Shown: piece after piece, positions 19,638 to 28,272 of the stretch
Layout: each line of letters starts with the position of its first letter
How positions within the stretch are numbered: position 1 is the stretch's first letter
Source: Streptomyces cathayae
GTDB taxonomy: Bacteria; Actinomycetota; Actinomycetes; Streptomycetales; Streptomycetaceae
Assembly: GCF_029760955.1 (NCBI RefSeq)
Contig: NZ_CP121682.1
Location: 558,001 to 622,000 of the forward strand
Reading direction: 5' to 3'
Length of the DNA stretch: 64,000 nucleotides
Position numbers and translations under genes: made by a program
The notes under the pieces: generated by a model
The model's database searches: none
Seen by the model: the letters and a program-made list of their open reading frames with translations, nothing else
What the model was told of the DNA's origin: nothing

Positions 19638-20159
19638 ATGCCGCACAGAGGGCAAGAGAGCACCGACGACCTCGGAGACGGTGAACTCACCGTCCCCATG
19701 GCCTGGTTGTACGCCGAGTACATCGCCGACGAACTACTGCGCAGCGGCGACCTGATGCCGCCGACGTCCTTCGAGTTCCGGGCCGGCCGGGACGCGCTGG
19801 CGCTGACCGTCTTCCTGTCCGACGCCGGGGGCGAGCTCTCCGGCATCCGGGTGATCACCCAGCTGGAGACCTGGCTGTCGCTGACCGCGTACGACCAGCC
19901 GTGGCAGGAGTGGGTGCAGGGGCGCCTGGCGGACCTGGCCGCGGAGAGTGCTGCCGCCGGGCGGAGCACGGCGCGGCCCGATCTGGAACTCGCCCGGTCG
20001 GCCTGGCGCTGGCTGCGGGAGACGGAGCTGCTCGCGCCGGATCTGAACGCGGTGCCGGGCGGCGGCACGGGGACCGGCGAGGACGAGGGACCGAAGGTGT
20101 GGACACCGGCGTGGCAGCTCGGACTGCCGCTCGGGCACCTCGCCATCCACCTTTTCTAG
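19638..20159 (+). CDS. Conserved-looking protein between sigma and anti-sigma genes, function unknown
   Basis: 173 residues with a GGAGGAAGG ribosome site. There is no signal peptide or membrane segment. The protein is acidic, with aromatic-rich helical segments (MAWLYAEYIADELLR, TQLETWLSLTAYDQPWQEWVQ, ARSAWRWLRETELL) and a Gly-rich tail insertion before WTPAWQLGLPLGHLAIHLF. I do not recognise a family. Its place between an ECF sigma factor and its likely anti-sigma factor suggests a part in the same response, or a product of the regulon. Confidence 0.75.
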   Translation: MPHRGQESTDDLGDGELTVPMAWLYAEYIADELLRSGDLMPPTSFEFRAGRDALALTVFLSDAGGELSGIRVITQLETWLSLTAYDQPWQEWVQGRLADLAAESAAAGRSTARPDLELARSAWRWLRETELLAPDLNAVPGGGTGTGEDEGPKVWTPAWQLGLPLGHLAIHLF

Positions 20160-20198
20160 CCTTCCGGTGAATCGGACCAATCCGTGAGCCCGAGGGCT

Positions 20199-20222
20199 CC
20201 GAATCCTTTGGTCACGATTCGG
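20199..20222. promoter_or_regulatory. Inverted repeat upstream of the anti-sigma gene
   Basis: CCGAATC and GATTCGG are separated by 10 bp, about 90 bp before the anti-sigma start. It could be a regulator site or a weak hairpin after the 20159 stop; the sequence alone cannot decide. Confidence 0.35.
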
Positions 20223-20310
20223 TGTGCGGCTTGAGTGAATCGACTGCCTGGTGCGTACCGGTGGGAGCAAGGAGTAACCCCACCCACACCCAACGGTACG
20301 AGGATTCGGC

Positions 20311-20973
20311 ATGAGGTCCCTGGAACGGCATCGCGACGTCGGCGCGTACGCGCTCGGCGTGCTGGACGAGGCGGAGGCGTTCCGCTTCGAGGACCACCTC
20401 ATGGAGTGCCCCAGCTGCTCTGCGCAGGTGACCGAATTCGGGGTGACGACACGGCAGTTGATGCTGTACCGGCGCTCCACGCCGCCGCTGACGCATCCGA
20501 TGGCCAGGCCCGGTCCGAGGATGCTGGACCGGCTGCTGTCCCAGGTGGCGGCCCGGCGGCGGGCGGAACGCCGGCGGCTGCTGTTCGCGCTGGCCGCCTC
20601 GGTGGTGCTCGCGACGACCGCGCCGGTGTTCGCCATGATGACGAGCGGCGGTGACCGGTCACCGCGCGCGAGCATCGCGGCGACCGACGAACGGTCCGGG
20701 GTGTGGGCGGAGATCACGGCGGAGGACGAGGACTGGGGCAGTCGGCTGGAGCTGAAGGTCAAGGACGGCGCGGGTCCCCGCGTCTGCCGGCTGGTGGTGG
20801 TCGGGCAGGACGGCACCGAGGAGACCGTGACCAGCTGGAGCGTGCCCCGCCACGACGCCCGGCCCAACAGCATGACGGGCGGCTCCACCCTGCACTCGGG
20901 GCAGATCATGCGCTACGAGCTGCGTTCCTCGGACGGCGAGCACCTGGTGACGCTGACGCCCACCGACCGCTGA
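20311..20973 (+). CDS. Zinc-binding (ZAS) anti-sigma factor
   Basis: 220 residues. The N-terminal domain has the ZAS pattern: His in HRDVGAYALGVLDEAEA and H-x3-C-x2-C in FEDHLMECPSCSAQ. A single transmembrane segment (LLFALAASVVLATTAPVFAMM) follows a basic RRRAERRRL stretch, and an extracytoplasmic domain of about 115 residues ends the protein. It should hold the ECF sigma factor encoded upstream at the membrane until a redox or envelope signal releases it. Confidence 0.88.
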   Translation: MRSLERHRDVGAYALGVLDEAEAFRFEDHLMECPSCSAQVTEFGVTTRQLMLYRRSTPPLTHPMARPGPRMLDRLLSQVAARRRAERRRLLFALAASVVLATTAPVFAMMTSGGDRSPRASIAATDERSGVWAEITAEDEDWGSRLELKVKDGAGPRVCRLVVVGQDGTEETVTSWSVPRHDARPNSMTGGSTLHSGQIMRYELRSSDGEHLVTLTPTDR

Positions 20974-21069
20974 CGCCCCTGGGCACCCGCCGGCCGCCGG
21001 CACCGGCTCGGTCGTGACCCACCGGGCGGGCCGCGGCCTCGCGGCCCGTGTCGCCCTGGACCGGACCGG

Positions 21070-23208
21070 TCAGCGGGAACCACGTCCCGTGTCGCCGTCG
21101 GCGTCGTGGCCGCGGTCCCCGGCGGGGGAGGTGGTCACCGCGAACTCGCCCCAGACGCACTTGCCGCCGCCCCGTGCCTCCACGCCCCATATATCGGTGA
21201 GCGTCTCGACCAGCAGCAGCCCCCGCCCGGAGACGCCCGACGCCCCCGCCTCCCGGCGGCGCGGCAGGGCACTGGAGGAGTCCGTGACCTCCAAGCGCAG
21301 TCGCCGTTCGGCGCCGGTGAGGACCCTGAGGGTGACGACGGCGGCGCCCTCGGTGTGCATCAGCACGTTGGTGATCAGCTCGTCGGCGGCCAGTTCGATC
21401 TCGTCGGCGCGGTCCCCGGCGCCCCAGGCGCCGACCCCGGCACGGATCATGCGCCGGGCCTCGGCGAGGGCCTCGGGGTCGCCGGGGGCCACGTGCTGCT
21501 GGAGCCGCCCTCCGGAGCGCGGGCTGTCCGGCGGGCGGCGGCGCAGCAGGAGCAGGGCCACGTCGTCGTCACCACCGCGTTCCTCGGCCACGTCGATGAG
21601 CCGGTCGGCGAGGTTGCGCACGTCCTCGGGGCCGGTGGCGATGAGCGCGCAGAGTGTGTCGATGCCGTCGTCGAGGTCGGTGCCGGGCTGCTCGACCAGG
21701 CCGTCGGTGCACAGCAGCATCACGTCGCCGGGATCGAGCTCCATGGTCCCGACCGGGTACTCGAGCCTGCCGAACTCGGCGGACAGGCCGAGCGGCAGTC
21801 CGCCCGTGACGAAGACGCGCCGGCAGGAGCCGTCGGTGCGGCGGACGAGCGGGTCGATGTGGCCGGCCCGGACCACCTGGAGGACACCGGTGGACAGGTC
21901 GGCCTCGGCGTAGAGGCAGGTCGCGGAGCGGTCGGTGTCGAGTTCGTGCAGGAAGACGGAGGCGCGGGCCATCACGGTGGCCGGCGGGTGCCCCTCGGCG
22001 GCGTAGGCCCGCAGCACGATGCGCAGCTGGCCCATGACGGCGGCGGCGTGGGTGTCGTGGCCCTGGACGTCGCCGATGACGGCGCCGACCCGGCCGTTGG
22101 GCAGCGGGATCAGGTCGTACCAGTCGCCGCCGATGTCCCGGCTCAGGGAGCCTCCGATGCCGGCCGCGCGATAGCGGACGGCGATGTCGGCGCCGGGCAC
22201 GCTGGGGATGGTGCGGGGCAGCATGGCCTGTTGCAGGCCCTGCGCGAGGTCCATCTCCTGCTCGTAGAACATGGCCCGCTGCAGGCTCTGGGCGATGCTG
22301 CTGCACAGGGCGACGAGGATGTTGCGCTCCTCGGGGGTGAAGCCGCGCCGGTCGCTGTAGAGCAGGCCCATGGCGCCGATCGGGCGGGTCTGGACGATGA
22401 GCGGCAGGTAGGCCGCCGAGGTGATGTGCAGGTCGGTGAGGTGCGGCCACAGCACCGGGTAGCGTTCGGCGAACTCCTCCGGCGACTCGATGAAGCGCGG
22501 GCTGAGCGTCCGTACCGCCTCGCTCATCGGGTACTGCTCGTCGATCCGGGTGACGAGGGTGCCCGGGACGGAGCTGTCGGCGGGTCCCTCGGCGACCAGC
22601 CGGATGCGGCCGGCCTCGACCAGCCCCACGACGAGACTGGTGGCGCCCAGATGGGTGAGGCCGTGGGTGTCCTTGAGGGCGTCCATGACGTCCTGCACGG
22701 TGCGGGCGTGGGCGAGTGCGGCCGTGGTGAGCTGGACGACGTTGGTCTGCTCGCGCAGGGCGTCCTCCTGGGCGACCGGCTGCCGCACCGCCTCGTCGGC
22801 GCCGAGTTCCTGGGTGGCGTCCCGGACGATGCCGATGATGCGGACGGGCCGTCCGGTGTCGTCCCGGAGGATGTAGCCGTGGGTGTGGGTCCAGCGCAGG
22901 GTGCCGTCACGGCGGCGGACCCGGAAGTAGGCGCCGTAGTTCTCGCTGCCGTCCTTCATGGCCTGCGAGATGGTGGTGTCCAGGCGGGCGGTCTCCACGG
23001 TCGGCACCCGTGGCGTCAGCGACTCGGGCCGGCCGTCGAATTCGTCGGCGCGCAGGTCGAAGAGGTTTCGGGCCTGGGCGTCCATCTGAAGCATCCCGGT
23101 GTCCAGGTCCAGGTCGAAACTGCCCATGCGGTTGAGCGCCAGGATCGGATCCGGGTGGTCCGGCCAGTCGTCCGGGAGTGACAGGGCGCTCGCTCCCCGA
23201 TCAGCCAT
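21070..23208 (-). CDS. PAS-GAF-SpoIIE (PP2C) phosphatase with C-terminal ATPase domain
   Basis: 712 residues in four parts. A PAS domain spans about 20-150 (GYILRDDTGRPVRIIGIVRDAT), a GAF domain about 170-330, a SpoIIE/PP2C phosphatase about 350-565 (DIGGDWYDLIPLPNGRVGAVIGDVQGHD, AGHIDPLV, LLCTDGLVE, GGDDDVALLLL) and an HATPase_c domain about 580-700 (ELAADELITNVLMHT, GRGLLLVETL). This combines the partner-switching phosphatase and anti-sigma kinase modules, typical of Streptomyces regulators of stress or SigB/F-type sigma factors. ATG 23208 lacks an obvious ribosome site. Confidence 0.9.
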   Translation of the reverse strand: MADRGASALSLPDDWPDHPDPILALNRMGSFDLDLDTGMLQMDAQARNLFDLRADEFDGRPESLTPRVPTVETARLDTTISQAMKDGSENYGAYFRVRRRDGTLRWTHTHGYILRDDTGRPVRIIGIVRDATQELGADEAVRQPVAQEDALREQTNVVQLTTAALAHARTVQDVMDALKDTHGLTHLGATSLVVGLVEAGRIRLVAEGPADSSVPGTLVTRIDEQYPMSEAVRTLSPRFIESPEEFAERYPVLWPHLTDLHITSAAYLPLIVQTRPIGAMGLLYSDRRGFTPEERNILVALCSSIAQSLQRAMFYEQEMDLAQGLQQAMLPRTIPSVPGADIAVRYRAAGIGGSLSRDIGGDWYDLIPLPNGRVGAVIGDVQGHDTHAAAVMGQLRIVLRAYAAEGHPPATVMARASVFLHELDTDRSATCLYAEADLSTGVLQVVRAGHIDPLVRRTDGSCRRVFVTGGLPLGLSAEFGRLEYPVGTMELDPGDVMLLCTDGLVEQPGTDLDDGIDTLCALIATGPEDVRNLADRLIDVAEERGGDDDVALLLLRRRPPDSPRSGGRLQQHVAPGDPEALAEARRMIRAGVGAWGAGDRADEIELAADELITNVLMHTEGAAVVTLRVLTGAERRLRLEVTDSSSALPRRREAGASGVSGRGLLLVETLTDIWGVEARGGGKCVWGEFAVTTSPAGDRGHDADGDTGRGSR

Positions 23209-23300
23209 GAAAGTAACTTTGTCAGGATTCACCGGATTATTCGACCGCTGCGGACTCCGGGGCGGGCGGCGGGACAATGAGGGGGAAGGAGCGCACGGCC

Positions 23301-24722
23301 GTGGAGTGGTTCACCGCATCCGAGTACTGGCTGAGCCGGCTGGTCTTCCAGCGGGCGCTGGCCGGCCTGTACCTGGTCGCGTTCCTGACGGCGGCGCTGC
23401 AGTTCCGTGCGCTGATCGGAGCTCGCGGCATGCTGCCGGTGCCCCGGTACGTGGAGCGGGTGCCGTTCCGGCGGGCACCGAGCCTGTTCCACCTGTACTA
23501 CTCGGACCGTTTCTTCGCGCTCTGCGCGTGGGCGGGCTGCGCGGTGTCGGTGGCGCTGCTCGCGGGGCTGGACTCCCTGCTTCCGCTGGGGGGCGGGATG
23601 CTGCTGTGGCTGGTGCCGTGGGCGCTGTATCTGTCGATCGTGAACGTGGGGCAGACCTGGTACGCGTTCGGCTGGGAGTCGCTGCTGCTCGAGGTCGGGT
23701 TCCTCGCCGTGTTCCTCGGCAACGACGAGGTGGCCCCGCCGGTCGTCGTGCTGTTCCTGCTCCGGTGGGTCCTGTTCCGGGTCGAGTTCGGCGCCGGGCT
23801 GATCAAGATGCGCGGCGACGCGTGCTGGCGGAAGCTGACCTGCCTGTACCACCATCACGAGACCCAGCCGATGCCGGGACCGCTGAGCTGGTTCTTCCAC
23901 CATCTGCCGAAGCCGCTGCACCGGGCCGAGGCGGCCGCGAACCATGTCACCCAACTCGTCGTGCCGTTCCTGCTGTTCGCTCCCCAGCCGATCGCCACGG
24001 CCGCCGCCGCGCTGATGATCGCCACACAGCTGTGGCTGGTGCTGTCGGGCAACTTCTCCTGGCTGAACTGGATCACGATCGTGCTGGCCCTGTCCGCGGT
24101 CGCGTTCCCCGCCGAGCCGCCGGACACGGCCGGCGCCCCGCTGTGGTACCTGGTCGTCGTCCTCGCGGTGTCCGCGCTGCTGCTCTGCCTCGGTCACCGC
24201 CCGGCGCGCAACATGCTCTCCCGCCGCCAGGTGATGAACCGCTCGTTCGACCCTCTCCACCTGGTCAACACCTACGGGGCGTTCGGCAGCGTCAGCCGGA
24301 TCCGGTACGAGGTGGTGATCGAGGGCACCGCCGACGAGGCGCCCCGGGCGGACTCGCACTGGCGGGAGTACGAGTTCCGGGGCAAGCCGGGTGATCCCCG
24401 GCGCTGGCCGCGCCAGTTCGCGCCGTACCATCTGCGGCTCGACTGGCTGATGTGGTTCGCCGCGCTGTCGCCGTCCTACGCCGGCCCGTGGTTCGGCGCG
24501 CTGGTGGAACGGCTGCTGGAGAACGACCGGGACACGCTGCGGCTGCTGCGCCGCTCCCCCTTCCCGCCCGGCGCGCCGCCCCGCTACGTGCGCGCCCGGC
24601 TCTTCCGGTACCGCTACACGTCCTGGCGGGAGCTGCGGGAGACGGGGGCGTGCTGGGAGCGGACGTACGTGCGCGAGTACCTGCCGCCGACCCGGCTGGC
24701 ACGGGTTCCGGGAACGCCCTGA
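23301..24722 (+). CDS. Lipase maturation factor family membrane protein
   Basis: 473 residues. There are about seven hydrophobic segments in the first 330 residues and a soluble C-terminal part. Family hallmarks are FRVEFGAGLIKMRGD, CLYHHHETQPMPGPLSWFFH, GNFSWLNWITIVLAL and LVNTYGAFGSVSRIRYEVVIEG. The eukaryotic relative LMF1 helps lipases fold; the bacterial role is unproven. GTG 23301 has AAGGAG nine bases upstream; ATG 23277 is an alternative with a poorer site. It diverges from the SpoIIE gene. Confidence 0.9.
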   Translation: MEWFTASEYWLSRLVFQRALAGLYLVAFLTAALQFRALIGARGMLPVPRYVERVPFRRAPSLFHLYYSDRFFALCAWAGCAVSVALLAGLDSLLPLGGGMLLWLVPWALYLSIVNVGQTWYAFGWESLLLEVGFLAVFLGNDEVAPPVVVLFLLRWVLFRVEFGAGLIKMRGDACWRKLTCLYHHHETQPMPGPLSWFFHHLPKPLHRAEAAANHVTQLVVPFLLFAPQPIATAAAALMIATQLWLVLSGNFSWLNWITIVLALSAVAFPAEPPDTAGAPLWYLVVVLAVSALLLCLGHRPARNMLSRRQVMNRSFDPLHLVNTYGAFGSVSRIRYEVVIEGTADEAPRADSHWREYEFRGKPGDPRRWPRQFAPYHLRLDWLMWFAALSPSYAGPWFGALVERLLENDRDTLRLLRRSPFPPGAPPRYVRARLFRYRYTSWRELRETGACWERTYVREYLPPTRLARVPGTP

Positions 24723-25000
24723 GACGGTGCTCCGGCGGCCCGGGTGTTGCGGTGATCGGCGGCGTGCGCCTATCGTCGGCCGGGTGACTGCCGGGTCGGC
24801 CTTGGGCCACACACGAAAGACGCTCCCGGCCTCGGCGTGATCCGGGCGGGGCTGTCCCCGCTCACCCCCGGCCGAGGGCAGGGCACCGCCCGCGCCCCGC
24901 CCCCTCTCCGCGTTGCCTTCCGTTGCCTTTCGTTCCTTCCCTCTTCCCGCCGCGTCCCGCGGCGCCCCGACGGAAACCGACACCCGGAGACGTACCAGCC

Positions 25001-25429
25001 ATGCCCGACGCACCGATCACGCCCACCGCACCCGAACCTCCCACCACAGCCGTCCAGTTGAACCACACCGCCGTATACGCCCGGGACCGCCGGCTCTCGG
25101 CGGAGTTCCTCGCCGCGATACTGGGACTGGAGGTCGGCGCCCCGTTCGGGCCGTTCCTCCCCGTGGACCTGGGCAACGGGGTGACGCTCGACTACTACGA
25201 ACTGCGGGACGAGCCCATCCAGTCGCAGCACTACGCGTTCCTCGTGCCCGAGGAGCGGTTCAGCGCGATGATCGACCGCCTCGAAGCGGTCGGGGTCACC
25301 TACTACGCCGACCCGAACCACACCGAACCCGGCCGGGTCAACCATCTCTTCGGCGGCCGCGGTGCCTACTTCGAGGACCCTGACGGCCACAACCTGGAGA
25401 TCCTGACCCGCCCCTACGTCCGGCCCTGA
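25001..25429 (+). CDS. VOC (glyoxalase/bleomycin-resistance) superfamily protein
   Basis: 142 residues forming one VOC domain with two beta-alpha-beta-beta-beta modules: QLNHTAVYARDRRLSAEFLAAILGL and EERFSAMIDRLEAVGVTYY. Likely metal ligands are His in LNHTAV, Glu in DYYELR, His in QSQHYAF and Glu in HNLEILTRP. The substrate is unknown. ATG 25001 has GGAG upstream. The 278 bp before it show no other gene. Confidence 0.85.
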   Translation: MPDAPITPTAPEPPTTAVQLNHTAVYARDRRLSAEFLAAILGLEVGAPFGPFLPVDLGNGVTLDYYELRDEPIQSQHYAFLVPEERFSAMIDRLEAVGVTYYADPNHTEPGRVNHLFGGRGAYFEDPDGHNLEILTRPYVRP

Positions 25430-25483
25430 CGCCACCGGCCCCGGGTACCCTCCTCAAAGGCGCCCGGGACCGGGCACAGATCT

Positions 25484-25517
25484 CCCCCACGGCGGCGCCG
25501 CGGTGCCGCAGTGGGGG
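25484..25517. terminator. Hairpin at the end of the small minus-strand gene
   Basis: CCCCCAC (25484-25490) pairs with GTGGGGG (25511-25517), with an inner GCGGC/GCCGC stem. It begins one base after the stop codon of the 57-residue gene and may also stop the convergent VOC transcript. Confidence 0.7.
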
Positions 25518-25691
25518 TCAGTCGACGCTGGGCAGGATGTGGGGTTCGGCGAGGTCGTCCTCGTAGCCCGCCAGGCGGATCGGGGCCGACCGGGCCCACA
25601 CGTCGAGACTGCAGAGCTGCCCGGCCGGGCGGCCCGCCCGCTCGGGGCGTTCCTTGGTCGGCTGATCGCTGGTCGTCTTCTCCGGTGTCAC
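25518..25691 (-). CDS. 57-residue small protein, possible RiPP precursor or regulatory peptide
   Basis: GTG 25691 is six bases from a perfect AAGGAG, and a strong hairpin follows the stop directly, so this is very likely a translated gene. The N-terminal half is hydrophilic and charged (EKTTSDQPTKERPERAGRP). The C-terminal half has a single Cys and mixed residues (LCSLDVWARSAPIRLAGYED) ending PHILPSVD. A leader-plus-core layout is therefore possible, but no modifying enzyme is adjacent and I do not recognise the family. The nearest genes are a VOC protein and an HD-like protein. Confidence 0.65.
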   Translation of the reverse strand: MTPEKTTSDQPTKERPERAGRPAGQLCSLDVWARSAPIRLAGYEDDLAEPHILPSVD

Positions 25692-26176
25692 CGCGCACTC
25701 CTTATGTGTCGGTCACCCTCGGGACGTTTCGCGCCGGTCCTGCCGCGCCCGCGTCGCACGTCCGCTCGGGCATGAGTCGAAAGCCGTTCGGACGCGGTGG
25801 CGCCGGTGACTCGTAGGAGAGCAGGCCGTTGTGAAGCGGCGTGTCCCATGACGGACCTGTGGGTGTGGGTAGGACCCCTTTACGGCTGCCCGTCCGACTC
25901 AGGTTAACCAAATGAGCGGCCCCCTGCTCGATGGGGCTCGAAACTCGCGGCACCAATCGCCCGTCGGACTGCGCTCGACGACCCTTTACAGCCTCATTTT
26001 TCCCCATCCGTACCGCTACGGCTGGTCACCCGATCGGACTACGCGGCTGTCCACGTGGTCGAGTGTTCGAGAAAATTGCATGGCCATGACGTAGTTCAAG
26101 TCCCGTTGGCCGGTACGCAAGCTCCTCATGCTGTGCTGCCGTACGGCAAACGGCTGTCTTCCAGGAGGACCGGCGC
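25692..26176. other. 485-bp intergenic region without a recognisable gene
   Basis: Several short frames exist but none has a ribosome site plus Streptomyces codon usage. GC content is locally lower (around 25890-26120), as expected for divergent promoters serving the small gene at 25691 and the gene at 26177. Confidence 0.55.
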
Positions 26177-26626
26177 ATGGAGCTGCGCAGTGTCGAGGAG
26201 CTGATGGACCTGCTGTACGCCTGCCGGGGCACCCGGGACTCCCCGGGCCCCGGCGGCGCCCCGGTCGACACGTACGACCACGCCCTGCGGACCGCCGCGC
26301 TGCTGCGCCGGGGGCGCCCCGCCGACAAGGAGCTTCAGGTGGCGGGCCTGGTGCGGCCGGTCGGACGACTGCTGCGGCCGGGGGAGCCGGACACCCGGGC
26401 GGACCGGGCCGCGGACGCGGTGCGCGCGCTGCTCGGCGAGCGGGTCGCCGGCCTGGTCCGCGGCCGGCCCCGGCCCGGCCTTCCCGCGGAGGACGACCTC
26501 CTCGCCCTGCGCGCGGCGGACGAGGAGGCCCGCACCGCCTGTTTCGACGCCGGGGTCCTGGAGGACTGGCGCACCGTGCTGGAACTGCTGGCGGCGCGCA
26601 ACTCCCGGCTGGAAGCGATGGACTGA
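26177..26626 (+). CDS. Degenerate HD-domain-like protein
   Basis: 149 residues with AGGAGG eight bases before ATG 26177. The helix pattern YDHALRTAALLRRGRPADKELQVAGLVRPVGRLL resembles the small HD-fold oxygenase/phosphohydrolase group (PhnZ and inositol-oxygenase relatives), where it would read Q/DHALQTA...D..VAALLHDIG. Here the paired metal ligands HD are replaced (VRPVG), so catalysis is unlikely. The C-terminal ALRAADEEARTACFDAGVLEDW is also helical. The assignment rests on pattern only. Confidence 0.6.
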   Translation: MELRSVEELMDLLYACRGTRDSPGPGGAPVDTYDHALRTAALLRRGRPADKELQVAGLVRPVGRLLRPGEPDTRADRAADAVRALLGERVAGLVRGRPRPGLPAEDDLLALRAADEEARTACFDAGVLEDWRTVLELLAARNSRLEAMD

Positions 26627-26640
26627 CGGGGCCTCGGCCG

Positions 26641-28161
26641 TCACCACCTGCCGGGTGCGTAGTCCTTGAGGAAGACGCCGTACAGGTCCTCGCCCGCCTC
26701 ACCGCGCACGATGGGGTCGTAGACGCGGGCCGCGCCGTCCACCAGGTCCAGGGGTGCGTGGAAGCCGGCGTCGGCGAGGCGGATCTTGTCCGGGTGGGGG
26801 CGCTCGTCGGTGATCCAGCCGGTGTCGACGGCCGTCATCAGGATGCGGTCGTTGTCGAACATCTCCTGGGCGCTGGTGCGCGTGAGCATGTTCAGGGCCG
26901 CCTTGGCCATGTTGGTGTGCGGGTGGCCCGCGCCCTTGTAGCCGCGGTCGAAGACACCCTCCATGGCGGACACGTTCACGATGTACGTCCGCTTCGCCGA
27001 CGCGGCCGCCATCGCCGGACGCAGCCTGCTGATGAGCAGGAACGGCGCCGTGGAGTTGCAGAGCTGGACCTCGAGCAGCTCGACCGGGGTGACCTCCTCG
27101 ACCGTCTGCACCCAGCTGTTGGTGTCGTGCAGGTCCGGGACCAGGCCGCCGGCGTCGATCGCGGTGCCCGCCGCGATGCGGTCCAGGGAGGCCGAGCCGG
27201 AGACCAGGGCCAGGCCCGTGACGTCCTGCGCGGTGAGCGCGCCGGAGCCCGCGACGGGCAGCTCGGCCACCGCGCCGGAGCCGAAGCCCCCGATCACCTC
27301 GGCGGCGGGCAGTTCGCCGGCGGGCAGCGGCGCGGACTCGGCGGCGAGCAGCTCGCTGTAGGCCCGCGGGGAGCGCCGTACGGTCTGCGCGGCGTTGTTG
27401 ATCAGGATGTCCAGCGGGCCGGCGGCGGACACCGAGTCGGCCAGCGCGACGACCTGGGCCGGGTCCCGCAGGTCGATGCCGACGATCTTCAGCCGGTCGA
27501 TCCACTCGTCGCTGTCGGGCTGGGCCTTGAAGCGGCGGACGGCGTCGTTCGGGAAGCGGGTGGTGATCGTGGTGTGGGCGCCGTCGCGCAGCAGTCGCAG
27601 CGCGATGTACATGCCGATCTTGGCCCGGCCGCCGGTGAGCAGCGCGCGCTTGCCGGTGAGGTCGGTCCGGGCGTCGCGCCGGGCCCGGTTCTCGGCGGCG
27701 CACTTCTGGCAGAGCTGGTGGTAGAAGTAGTCGACCTCGACATACCGCTGCTTGCAGATGTAGCAGGACCGGGGGCGCTGGAGTATCCCCGCGATCTGGC
27801 CCTCCTCGGTACGGGACGAGGGCAGGATGCCTTCCGTCTCGTCGTCGATGCGCTCGGCGGACCCGGTGGCGGTGGCCTCGGTGACCGCCTTGTCGTGGGC
27901 CGTCTTGGCGGCCCGGCGCTCCTGGCGGCGGCGCTGCTTGACCGTGCGGTAGATGTGCGAGGTGGCACGGCGGACCTTGATCGCGTCCGGGTGGTCGACG
28001 TCCAGTGTGTCGAGTTCCGCGAGCACGTCGAGGCACACGGCCAGCCGCTCCGGGTCGATGCCGGGCCCGTACGCCACGGCGTCCCCGTGCGGCACGTGCG
28101 CCACGGCGTCCCCGTGTGTCACCGCGTCCGTGGCCCGCAGGCCGTCCTCTGTCACCGTCAT
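26641..28161 (-). CDS. SDR-family oxidoreductase with an N-terminal helical region and zinc-ribbon-like insert
   Basis: 506 residues. Residues 1-40 contain a repeated HGDAVA motif, and residues 60-130 are highly charged and helical. Residues about 130-160 hold C-x2-C twice (CYICKQRY, CQKCAAENRAR), a probable structural zinc site. The SDR domain follows: GKRALLTGGRAKIGMYIALRLL for the cofactor, DILINNAAQT, and the active-site region NVSAMEGVFDRGYKG-(9)-MAKAALNML. Tyr and Lys are spaced as Y-x12-K rather than the classical Y-x3-K. Substrate unknown. The next upstream gene starts 1.5 kb away in the same orientation. Confidence 0.82.
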   Translation of the reverse strand: MTVTEDGLRATDAVTHGDAVAHVPHGDAVAYGPGIDPERLAVCLDVLAELDTLDVDHPDAIKVRRATSHIYRTVKQRRRQERRAAKTAHDKAVTEATATGSAERIDDETEGILPSSRTEEGQIAGILQRPRSCYICKQRYVEVDYFYHQLCQKCAAENRARRDARTDLTGKRALLTGGRAKIGMYIALRLLRDGAHTTITTRFPNDAVRRFKAQPDSDEWIDRLKIVGIDLRDPAQVVALADSVSAAGPLDILINNAAQTVRRSPRAYSELLAAESAPLPAGELPAAEVIGGFGSGAVAELPVAGSGALTAQDVTGLALVSGSASLDRIAAGTAIDAGGLVPDLHDTNSWVQTVEEVTPVELLEVQLCNSTAPFLLISRLRPAMAAASAKRTYIVNVSAMEGVFDRGYKGAGHPHTNMAKAALNMLTRTSAQEMFDNDRILMTAVDTGWITDERPHPDKIRLADAGFHAPLDLVDGAARVYDPIVRGEAGEDLYGVFLKDYAPGRW

Positions 28162-28272
28162 CGCCGTCGCCGTTCCTGGTCTGCCGTGGCGGCGCTCCGG
28201 TCGCGCCCGCTGCCGAACGGGGGATTTTACGGAGCGCCGGGCCGCAGCACCAAACCCGCGGCGGGCGACGGG

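Noticed and set aside
24784..24840. 18-codon upstream ORF before the VOC gene
   Set aside because: It is short, has a poor ribosome site and no regulatory hairpin nearby.
25702..26007. 101-residue minus-strand frame in the 25.7-26.0 kb gap
   Set aside because: No ribosome site, no codon bias and no recognisable domain.
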